A stretch of 64,000 bases of DNA from positions 992,001 to 1,056,000 of the forward strand of contig CALYLX010000142.1 in NCBI GenBank assembly GCA_944990035.1, written 5' to 3'. The notes under the pieces are model-generated. The model worked only from the letters and a program-made list of their open reading frames with translations, was not told where the DNA came from and did no database searches. The DNA is from Clitopilus passeckerianus (Eukaryota; Basidiomycota; Agaricomycetes; Agaricales; Entolomataceae). Made by a program: the position numbers and the translations under genes. Below are positions 10,923 to 21,206 of the stretch, in pieces (the first letter of the stretch is position 1; each line of letters opens with the position of its first letter).

Positions 10923-13747
10923 ATGGCAGAAAGCAGCAAGCATTCGACAAAATCTTCGAAGCGCGATAATCACGACAAAGATACGGACAGAAAGCGTAAG
11001 AAAAGAAGAAAACACGACGATGAAGGGAGAAAACATAAAAGGAGGAAGAATTCTGACGATGACAATGTTCATATCGTCGACGATGACCCGAACGACGAAG
11101 ATATGTGGGTAGAAAAGAATATCGACATGGATGGTGAACGGGTAAATGTCATTTCTATTTCAGAGAAACTGGTATTGAAAGGCTGCAGGTACTTGCTACA
11201 AACATCCCAACTGCCGAGAGTCTTAAGCTTGCAACTTCCATGGCCCCAGAGGCCGCAGCAGGGGTTGAATTGCCACCTAGTCTACCTGCTGAATCTAAAC
11301 TGAAAAGAGACCACTGGATGATGGACCCAACCGCGCCCCCTGCACTACCCGCAGATGTTACCATGACGGAAGCAAGACGAGCTCAAATTGACGACCAGGA
11401 AATGACGGATGGGTATGGACAGCCTGCAGCTGAAAAGAGGACGCTTGGTGGAAGTGTTGACTTCTTCTCGAGTCTGGGGACTGAAGTCAAGAAAAAACCT
11501 AAGCCTGATCAACCCAATCCCGACAAAGTGAGTAGTTCTTCGAGATCTTGTTGTGTCACTGTATTCACAATTCTTCTATTTACCAGCTCGTGATCCATGC
11601 GAAAGAAATCAACAAAGATCTCTCTTCTATAGACCTTGACGCTCCACCTGAGCCTCCCAAAGCAGTCACACCAGGAGGTCCCGGTTCTCAGTGGAGAATG
11701 ATGCGCCTGCGCAAAGTTTACGAAACTGCTGAGGAAGAAGGGTTAGACATTGAGTCCGTTGCAGTTGAACGGTTCGGGTCACTCGAGGCTTTCGAAGAAG
11801 CCAAGGAGGAAAGGAGAATTCTCGATGAGCGAGAAGGAAAGAAGGCGGAAAGAGGCCGAGGCTTTGAGCGCAAGCATCCCAGAGACCGAGAACCGGAAAT
11901 GGGTAGTGGAGGGGAGAAGAGGTTGATGTTCACCGATATTGGCGGCAGTGGCGGCTCGAGCAGGAGCTCCTCTTTCCGTCGGCCTGCAGGCTACGGTGGC
12001 GGTGGAAGGGACACAAGCGCCCCGTCAACGCCCTCTCCAGAATCCCGACTTCCTGCCAACAAACGTCTCGAGACCTTGAAAGGAGGCTCCTTAGGGTCAA
12101 CGAGCTCTCCGCTTTCTCAGTCACATACACCTATACCCTCCGTTTTGACGCCTCCTTCCGTCGCAGCAGGTGGTCGGGGTCGGGCATTGTCGCCCTCTTC
12201 ACTCAACAAGCTTCAAGCGAAAGTTCTAAGGGCCAAGCTAATGAACGACCCCGATGCAAAACGGCTAGAAGACGAGTATGAGAGGGAAGCCAAGAAGGCT
12301 CATGGAGAGGTGGATGAATCAGGAGTGCGGACAAAAACCGAAGTTCTGCCTACATTAGACGGGAGAGGGAGGTTGTATGATGTTGGTCATGGCAAAGACG
12401 ACGGAAAGAATCTTCCTGGGAACAAGAAGAAGAAGGAAGAGAAGGTTGGTACCAATACAACGCTTGCTATTCATCCAAACTCACGATACCTGTTATCAGT
12501 TTGAAACTCACGACCCCAAAACTGGAGAAATCATCCGATACAATGCAGATGACGATACCACTACTCTCGGCGAGATGCTCCGTCAGGAGAAATTTGGTGC
12601 TGGCATGTCAGACCAGAAAGATTTGGACGCCCAATTTGCAAAACAAATCATGGGAGATGGCAAGTTTGAAAACGACTTGGACTACATGGACGACAATGCA
12701 GCGAAACTGGGACGGCAGAAGATGCGAAGTGATGCTATGAAGAGGCAATTCGCAATCAACGGCAAGTTTTGGTAGAAACCTGTCACTCTGTCTGTGGACT
12801 GATTGCCCTCGGCAGATTACAAGCGCACTCAGAAGGCTCTGTCCTCCTGTAACTTCTGTTACGGAGAGGATGACTCATTGCCAAAAGCACCCATGATTGC
12901 CACCGGCACGAGGGTTTACCTTTCATGTACTTCGACCCAAGAACTTGTCGATGGTCACTGCGTAATAGTCCCGATACAACATCACCTCTCTATGTTAGAA
13001 GGCGATGATGACGTTTGGGATGAAGTTCGGGTACGTTTATTACTGACCTGCATGAGGTACAAGAACTGATGCAATGAATTACCAGAACTTCATGAAGTGT
13101 TTGATGCGTATGTTCGCGGAAGAGGACAAGGGTGTCGTCTTCTACGAGACCGTCGTCTCCTTAAAATGGCAGAAACATACAGTGATTGAATGTGTTCCGT
13201 TGCCCTGGGAGCAGTTTGATTTACTCCCCGGGTATTTCAAGGCATGTTTCCGTCTAATGGCTTATCATCTCCGTGTACTGACAGCTTATGAAGGAATCAA
13301 TCCTAACATCCGGATCCGAATGGTCTCAACACAAGAAACTCATTGACTTCTCATCAAGGCCTGGCGGCTTTAGACGCGCCATGGTTCCAAACCTGCCTTA
13401 CTTTATGGTCCAGTTCGACTATAAGGGTGAGAAGGGTTATGGCCACGTGATAGAGGGCAAAGACACTGCCGATAGGGAAGAGGAGGCATATGGGTTAGGG
13501 GATACTGGAGAGAAAGGCGGTGACTTCCCGAGGTCAGTTCCCCTACCAAGATTGTCGGAATACTAATGAACCGACGCAACGTTACAGCTACTTCGCGGGA
13601 GAAATCATAGGCAACCTGCTGGAGATGGAGCCCAGGCAATGGATGCGGCCAAGGAAGATTGACTTCAGACAGAATAAGGAAAGAGTCGCGAGCTTTAGGA
13701 AGAGATACCAGAAGTTTGACTGGACAGGGATGATGGAGAAGAGCTGA
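10923..13747 (+). CDS. cwf19: CWF19-like spliceosome-associated protein
   Basis: Seven introns (11142-11188, 11528-11586, 12445-12499, 12762-12815, 13031-13085, 13242-13293, 13533-13587) yield 815 residues. The N-terminus is a Lys/Arg/Asp-rich low-complexity tail. The C-terminal half carries both CwfJ regions: part 1 contains CNFCYGEDDSLPKAPMIATG and GHCVIVPIQHHLSM, the latter resembling a HIT-like His motif; part 2 ends near FRKRYQKFDWTGMM. Fission yeast Cwf19 and related proteins associate with late or intron-lariat spliceosomes, and the Drn1 branch regulates lariat debranching. Two introns use GC donors (GCAAGT at 12762, GCATGT at 13242), both needed to preserve conserved sequence. The start at 10923 is chosen over an in-frame ATG at 10890 because the Ser/Lys-rich text begins there. 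Confidence 0.92.
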
Positions 13748-13856
13748 TAATCTGATGTATTCCGCATTCCTGATATTTCTGTGCCGTGTATTCGATAATA
13801 TTCCCCATTGTACAAAGATAGGATTGGTTGAATTGGGTAACGGTCACGCTGCTTGC

Positions 13857-15410
13857 TTACTTCCAAGGATCAAAGATAACCTTTCCAACCTCTCCTTTGT
13901 CAAATGCACGATAACTTTCCGCTGCCGTATCAAAACCTACAACCCTGTCGATGAGGCTATGGGGTTGTCCTACATCTCCGAAGACATCCTGTCGTTTAAC
14001 TGCATGGTGTCATAGGTCAGTTGATCCTCTGCGAACTGTAGGGAAGGCGTCCCACCTAACAGATCAAAAGCCGGTGGGAACATAGCCCTGGCTGGGCAAC
14101 GACCAAAATCGAAAGAAACATTCTTGTTGTACAATTGACGGCCTTGGAAGGGTACTTGGGGTTCACCATGAACACCGACGGAGACGATGGCGCCAAACGA
14201 CCTGACAAGATCGTATGAGAGCTGCAAAGCACTGGGATGACCCACGACCTAGCAACGGTCAGTACAAGGGGGAGCTCAACATTGATCGAAGTCACCTCAA
14301 GAACAGCAGTACATCCTGTTCCACCTGTCCATTGCTTGACGACAGATTTGGCTTCCTCGGGATCAGCCACTACAAATTCACCATGGCCTTTGCTAGCAGA
14401 GTCGATTTTAGATGTAGGGTCAATCGCTGCATATACATCTCTCATCTTCTCCCTCCTCGAAGCTAGCAGATCAATGGCTACGATGTGGAAAGGTAGGTTT
14501 CGCGTGACCAACATATCCAGAAGTGCGACAGATGCACAAATGCCGACTGGCCCTAGACCGACAACGGCAAATGTGAGGAGACGATCTTCAGCGTTGCTGT
14601 TGAGTTCGTTGCCACCGGGGGGAGATCATTAGGAGAGAGACAGGCAGGCCATGGGAGCCCAGTCAGAGCGGGTTGAACTTTAGGATGACTGATGGCCTGC
14701 AGGGCAGCAAACACACCGGTGGGTAGAATATCGGCGAGGAGAAGCAAGGAGCTATCTGCTAGGCCGGTCAGAGCCTTGTTCTTCTCTTCGGGAGGAAGTT
14801 TGGTTGACCAAGTATCGGGTTTGCTCAAGTTGAAGAGTGTGCCACCGGCTTTAGGAACTCGGACATACTGGGCTTGACCTCCTTCCAGAGCAGGAGATCC
14901 GAAGAGAGCACCTTCGGGGCAGCGAGCAGTGAAACCCAGGCGACATACACTACGAAAACGGGTGAGCAAAAGATATATAAATGTAGGTGGTGGACTTACT
15001 GGCATTCACTACAGTTCACAGTGAAAGGGGATACGACCTTGTCCCCTACTTTCAGGCAACTATACAGCTTTGGGCGGCCTGATGCGTCCGGCCTGAAGTT
15101 TGAACCTAGCGCAACAACTTCTCCGATAAATTCATGACCACAGGTGTGACTGCCACAAGAGACAGTGAGAACAAAACCTAGGAATACGGTCCTATTGAAC
15201 CTTACACTCTGTCCACACCACCGTGACCTCGGTAGATGTGAAGGTCGCTTCCGCAGAGAGCAGCGAGCTGGTAAGATTGCTATTATAATCGTCCTTCAGG
15301 TAAATCGGTTCAAGGCATACCTTGACTTTGACGATTGCATCATCCGGATGCTGGATCCTTGGAAAGTGGTTAGCCTTAATCGTGCCAATTGGAGGATGAG
15401 TAGATGGCAT
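13857..15410 (-). CDS. Zinc-dependent alcohol dehydrogenase-like protein, one frameshift
   Basis: The ATG at 15410 begins MPSTHPPIGTIKANHF. Introns at 15268-15320, 15150-15205, 14950-14999, 14249-14295 and 14000-14055 join a GroES-like catalytic domain to a Rossmann domain. Visible features are the catalytic zinc ligands LCGSDLH and GHEFIGEV, the structural zinc cluster CSECHVCRLGFTARC (four Cys), the dinucleotide loop VVGLGPVG, and the C-terminus GKVIFDPWK. The family oxidises alcohols or aldehyde adducts with NAD(P); the substrate is not predictable. The spliced length is 1292 bases, one short of 431 codons. The frame breaks at a G6 run (14617-14622; C6 on the coding strand) between the two domains, where seven would restore continuity. 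Either this is a sequence error or a very recent inactivation, since the rest is intact. Confidence 0.82.
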
Positions 15411-16893
15411 ACTCGGGCATTTTTAAGGATTCCACACGAACATCATAGGAAGGCGGGTGCCAGCGTACAGCTTGCATAATGTTATTGGACATTCTGGTTG
15501 GGAAAAGCTTGTTCTTTGGTCATTCTCAGTGCGGAGTCCCGTTTATATTGGACCACCAGATGTTCCAGGCACTGGGGCTATCTCATGTTCATCGTCATAT
15601 CCGGCACATTTGCCCCTTTCAGAGCCGGTGCCCAGTGATGGAACAGCAACCGACAAAAGCTACGGATGCAGATGGCTGCTGAAGTGCATTGAGGGAGTAT
15701 TGAGAGCGGAGCCTTGCAAAGGTCGGTTGGTATAGCCTGAAGCTTGCAGCCCAAAGTGGCGGTTGCATGCAAGGGTGATCATAGCCTTGGGTGGCGCCAG
15801 TCAATGCTTGAAGCGACGGCAAATCAAGCCTGCTTTGGGTTCACCACTTACTACAACTCTCAAATCTTCAAGAGCTTCACCAAAACATCATGAGCACACT
15901 CTACATGTCTACGGGAATACGTTGGATGGGCTAAGCACGCCTCAGTACAGTTAATAGTCAGAACCATGGTTGAGACTATTGCCTTTCCGCAACCAACCCG
16001 GAACTTTCACTGCAAACTGGCTGCGTCCGGATTTGCCTCAACGCGTGACACCTTTCACCTCTGTTTTCACTGGCTGTTAAGTCTCTGTCTACGGGTAGTA
16101 AGCTGAAGCTGCCGATAAATACGCGCTCGCCCCTCGTGGACGAGGAGAAGCAACTATAGGACCTGCACCCTCGGAACCGGTGAGATCCCTTGTCTTTGTT
16201 GCCCGTCTGTACTCAGATCCTCAATGCAACGGTGTATACATCTAGGTTCTCTACACCGGAACAAGCTGAAGTTCGACCCCGGCGGCCCGACTCTCGTTCC
16301 CATGTTGTGATGGGTGTCGAGTTATCGATTCACATTTGAATAGCTTTTCAACACCATTTTGGTCAACCAAGCCTATTTGTGACATTCTTCCTCATAATAT
16401 TTGATCCAACTGCGTTGCGATCGACTGCACAAATTACATCGTCCGTCCGTTCGGTCGCCTGAGAAGAGCAGTTAGGTTTAGCAGCGGATTCCGTCCCCCC
16501 TAATACCTGCTATGTTCTTGAAGAACATCTGCAGTGTACACTTATTACCCCACTTTCCAATGGTAAATTACCCCATATTTGATTGGAAACCGATCTAGCG
16601 ATGACGAGGCTAACAACTTGACTTTCTCCAGGCTATTCTTCGCTTGGCGACCTCAATCCGTTTCATGGATGAAGTTCGGACTATGTCGATACACGTGCCC
16701 CAAAAACTCCAGTTCTCCTCATACCCGGCGGACCGCCTTCTTCTTCGACCCCGTCATGCTCTGAGCGGGTGCGCAACCAGGGTTGACAGTGGTCGTCGTA
16801 TGACCATGGAGCACACATGCGGAAAAAGTGGTTGCTCTTCTTCGTTGCAAGTATAAATTGCAGGGGGTGAGCCAATGAAATCCCCTGAAAACA
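15411..16893. other. Intergenic region, no gene recognised
   Basis: About 1.5 kb between two genes transcribed away from each other. Small ORFs on both strands show no family resemblance or consistent splicing. It probably contains the promoters of the dehydrogenase and the arabinanase. Confidence 0.4.
16852..16857 (+). promoter_or_regulatory. Possible TATA element of the GH43 gene
   Basis: TATAAA lies 37 bases before the start codon at 16894. This would imply a very short leader, so the match may be fortuitous. Confidence 0.25.
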
Positions 16894-18379
16894 ATGCGCC
16901 TCTTACTCGCTTCTGCGCTCTGTGCTCTCGCTGGTGTCGCCCAGGCCGTTGTTGGGCCAGGTGTCGTGACGGGAAATACCGCCGTCCATGACCCCACGAT
17001 GTGCAAGGACAACTCTGGCAAATACTTCGTGTTCTGTAAGTCGTAAATTTGCTGGTATTGTGCGTATCATCTCTGACACTGTCGTACAGCCACTGCTGTC
17101 GGCCTTGAAATTCGTACTTCGACCGATCGTACCGCCTGGACATTGATCGGAAAGGTATGGCCCAACGGTGCTAGCTGGACTGATGCCTACACTGGAACTT
17201 CGAATGGGTATGTGCTCCTGGCAGAAGGCTCTCGCCTGACGACTTATACTCTTTGTTCAGCAACCTTTGGGCTCCGGACTGTACCTACAAGGACGGAACC
17301 TTCTATGTAAGTCTAGCCAACTTCCTGAGAAACATCAGTGCTCATCGATTATTTCAGCTGTACTACTCAGCATCTTCCTTCGGCTCTCAAAAGTCGGCCA
17401 TCTTCTTCGCCAAGTCGACCACTGGGCTTCCTGGTAGGTAAAATAGCTGGTTTTGGATGTCTTGACTAACCATCCAACACCTTTGACTAGGCAGCTGGAC
17501 CAACGAAGGCCTCGTCACTTCCACGACCAGCTCGAACAACTACAACGTAAGTATGTGAAAGCACGGGGTTTGTATCTACCACTCATTACTGTAATTTCTA
17601 GGCAATTGATCCCAAGCAAGTTCTTCCACATATGTATGCATTGTATCCGAACGTTAACATCTACTTCCACAGCCTCTTGATCGACGGCAGCAATTGGTAC
17701 CTGTCACTCGGAAGCTTCTGGACTGGAATTAAACTGCAAGCGTCAGTACTTCTGCATCCGGCTGCATTGTAGTTGATCGTCTAACCATAACCATCAAACA
17801 GCTTGAGCGCTTCCACCGGAAAGCCATCTAGTTCCTCTGTGACAGCCCTCGCTCAGCGAACATCGGGTGGTGGAGCTGTCGAAGCCAGCGTCATCTTCAA
17901 GTACGGCAGTTACTACTATCTGTTCACTTCCTGGGACAAGTGCTGTGCTGGCACTTCCAGTACCTACAACATCCGTGTTGGACGGTCTTCTAGGTATGGG
18001 TGTTCAGATCTGACTCCGTAACGGCTCTTTGACCTGCGATCCCAGCGCGACGGGGGGATACGTCGATAAATCGGGAGTTGCACTGACCAGTGGTGGTGGC
18101 ACACTTGTCCTGGGCAGCCACGATAGCATTATTGGACCTGGTGGTCAAGATCTCTTCCAGGATGGCGATGGTCCCATCCTCGTCTACCGTACGTACTCAT
18201 TGACTTGATGCGCTTCAGCCGACACTAACCTGTGATAGATTACTACACTTCCTCTGGCAGCTTCGTAAGTTTATTCGCTTTCTTCCACTCCGCTCTTGGT
18301 TGAACTGACTGCTCTTCCTTCCGCACAGCTTGGAATCAATCGTCTTGACTTCTCCAGTGGCTGGCCCGTGGTCGTTTGA
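16894..18379 (+). CDS. Secreted GH43 arabinan endo-1,5-alpha-L-arabinosidase
   Basis: Ten introns (17036-17089, 17208-17260, 17307-17357, 17434-17490, 17547-17601, 17616-17672, 17742-17801, 17994-18045, 18189-18238, 18265-18328) give 310 residues, typical of single-domain fungal arabinanases. A signal peptide (MRLLLASALCALAGVAQA) precedes the five-bladed propeller. The GH43 catalytic triad can be placed: the base Asp in AVHDPTM, the pKa-modulating Asp in NAIDPNLL, and the acid Glu in GGAVEASVIF. NLWAPDCTY and the C-terminal blade (LDFSSGWPVV) also fit. Family role: cleaving the alpha-1,5-arabinan side chains of pectin outside the cell. One exon (17602-17615) is only 14 bases; it carries the AIDP Asp and is followed by a GC-AG intron. 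No carbohydrate-binding module is seen. Confidence 0.93.
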
Positions 18380-18979
18380 AAAGCCAGCGACGTGGAAGAC
18401 CAACTTCAGCTTCTTGAAAGGGTCCTTATTCAATGTGTCCAAACCTAGTTTGAATGAATTACAACATATTTTCTACCGACTATCTTCGCTTCGAGAAATC
18501 ATCAGAATTTGACGCGGGGACCGCACGCGTCTCCGTTATGTTTAGTACTATGGTCCATCGCTCAAACATTGTGACATTGTTCAACTGCTCGCTGTTGCCA
18601 CTCCGAGAGCGCAATCGCGGATCCGTTTGAGGTTTCATGCCAGACTGAAAGTGGCAAAACCCTTGTCTAATATGAAGGGACCTGGAAATTTACTCAAAAA
18701 GATTGACGGAGAAGATCATCAAACGGCGTGCGACCCTGAAATGAAAGGATGGACGCCGCGTGATATTTACGAGACGAAGACCAACACGCTTTTAAGCTTT
18801 GTTGCTATTCCAGATACCCCTCACGCTTGCAATACGCCTGTAGCCCGTCCCAGCTCTCGACCGATTTCAGTAAAGGAACGAAACGCTGTATTCGAGGACG
18901 TTCTCGACCATGGGATTCTTTACCTCCCGCAAGGCGGACAATACAGATATCCACCTTGCAGTTACATCAACCACTCTAG
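18380..18979 (+). other. Spacer with a possible upstream coding stretch
   Basis: After the arabinanase 3' region, an open frame from about 18673 to 18957 reads WTPRDIYETKTNTLLSFVAI and later ISVKERNAVFEDVLDHG, which looks more protein-like than its surroundings. Another frame just downstream reads DIHLAVTSTTLDGEKSVVNA. Neither could be spliced convincingly to the next gene or to each other. A missed upstream exon or a small gene is possible. Confidence 0.3.
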
Positions 18980-21016
18980 ATGGCGAGAAGTCGGTGGTTA
19001 ACGCTATTCGCTCTAGATTCGTACGTGTTCTCTCAAAGTCCCTTCGTCCTCGTGGCTTACGAACCCTGCTGGACGTAGATTAGCAAAGGAAAGGGCAAAG
19101 AACGCGAAGAGGCTGCTCCCAAATTCGCACAAAGTGTCTCCGTTGCCGAGACGCTGTCAGGTGCTCTCCCAACAACCGCACGCTCTAAACAACCAAACTT
19201 CGTGTCCAAATCCTCCAATATTTCCCTCAGAGCGGGGCCGAGCTCCACAAGCCTTAAATCCAGTTCTCGAGAATTAAATACCCTCACTACGCCGCACCGT
19301 AAAGCTAAGAACCCCACATCACCAACAGCGGTCCCGACGACATCTTCTCCTGCTCCTCGTCCTTCTTTGGATTCACGACATGCAGTACCCCCTGCACGCC
19401 CTCGTACAAACCAACCCTCCTCCACATACTCCCGGAACAGCATAACTACAGACAGTGCCACGTAAATTTGACCCCTGTGTTCGTTGTTCGGTCCCGTAGT
19501 AAAGCTGAAATTTCCTGCTCTTCAGGTCAACACTGGCCCAGCGCCTAAATGAGCTTGCCTCTGCCAACGCTCAAGGTCTTTTAGAGTACGTTCCTCTCTC
19601 AAGTGTTTCGTCGAGGGTGACCTAACATTAGCCTCTAGCGACGAGGAATATCGCGTCCTGCGGCAGAACCTTTTCGAGAGATTCGCCTCCAGTGCAGTTG
19701 TTCCGACAGAGGCACCTGTTGTACCTGTTACATCTCCACAAGCTAGGCGGCCAGATGCCCAAGGGCACAGTACGTACCACGTTCCTAATGCCGCTCCACG
19801 CATACGGATTCTGAGTTTATCTTCAGATATATCACGACCTGTGTCACGGCCACTATCGAATTTCCATGTAGACAAAGAACGACCACCTTCAGTTGCTTCA
19901 CGGAATTCGGGTACTTTCAGCGTGGCTAGTTTCATGAAACGTGCCACAAGCAGCCGGCGAACAGGCGGCGGCTCTAAGGATTACAGTGAAACTTCAAGTG
20001 TCTTCTCTACGACGTCAAAGTCCTCCACCAACTTCTTCCGGCGAGTCACCAGGAAATCCAGTAATGGTTCTGTTCGAACGACAACGTCCCGCGGCCAAAC
20101 CGACGCCATGTCCATCTCTTCGCGCCAGACAGCCCTTGAATCCGACAGAGGCCAATCTGAGAGGGGAGGATCAGCATATCCCAGTACACCACGTTCAACC
20201 ACGAGCGCTCGCCGTTTTCAGACCCCTCCATCCTCATTTAATCATCGAATACTCGAAACGAGGCATCTACCCCACGCCTCTGATGTGTTCGACGAGGACC
20301 ACACGAAATCTGCTTCTGAACTGCGGCAGGAGATCCTTGCAGTGGAAGCTGAAGCTAGAAGACTCATGGATGCATTTAATGGGCTAGAGGTGACGACGCT
20401 TGCGAAACTCCAACGACAGCATGGACATGTGCCTCCCGAAGAGCCTGGAGCTCACTTGGAAGCATCGTCGTCTACGAGCCACTATGATGGTAGATCACTC
20501 ATACGACTGGATCCAGACGCATTGTCAATACGGTCGGGCACTTCCATTGGCACCTCCCACTCCATGAAGCACGGTGGCTCTTCGGCGAGGAAGCCGAGGA
20601 CGAAAGGCTCGTTGAACCCATCGATCTCGTTGGGCTCGACTGGAACGGGCCCAGGCTCGCTGCGCAGAAAGGACTCTTCTTCGAGTTTTGGGTCACAGGA
20701 ACGGCTTGCACCTGCTTTATGGAATAAAAACCTTCCCCCTCTCCCAGCTCTTCCTGCAGCATATGGCCACTTGAAGCTCGGCAGTACTTCCAACCTGAGT
20801 CTATCACGAAGCGCAGGTCATCTGCCAATGACATCAGTACCAGAAGATAACAGCTTGACGATGTTGGACAGTCCAGTCCTGGATTCCCCGACCAACGAGA
20901 TGGACGATATACGAAGGAGAAGGGTTGAAGTTAGTCGCAGATACGATGCAAGATTGGAGTATTTACGGGCGAGGTTGAAAGGAGCAGAGCTGCACGAGAA
21001 ACTAGCAAGGAAATAG
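18980..21016 (+). CDS. Conserved basidiomycete protein, Ser-rich with coiled-coil end
   Basis: Four introns (19021-19083, 19462-19525, 19586-19638, 19770-19826) give exactly 600 codons from the ATG at 18980, although the true start could be further upstream. The most conserved-looking part is STLAQRLNELASANAQGLLD followed by DEEYRVLRQNLFERFAS, a segment I have seen in unannotated basidiomycete proteins. It is followed by a long Ser/Thr/Arg-rich tract, a helix (ASELRQEILAVEAEARRLMD) and a basic, probably coiled-coil C-terminus (IRRRRVEVSRRYDARLEYLR). No catalytic domain, signal peptide or membrane segment is present. The composition suggests a phosphorylated cytoplasmic scaffold, but that is inference. 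The spacing to the downstream transporter gene on the same strand is 190 bases. Confidence 0.7.
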
Positions 21017-21206
21017 GATTAATAGATTGGATCTCGGCATATGTACCCGCAGCGGCGGCGTTTGAATTGTTATCCCAGAATAGAAGGGCCCGTTCTTGTG
21101 CTGACGTTCGAATTGACCGTTGTGAACTGTTCACTGTTGCAGGCAACGACGACAGCGAGCGAGCTGGTACTTGGAATCATCGTACACAGCGACGGAACAT
21201 CCATCG

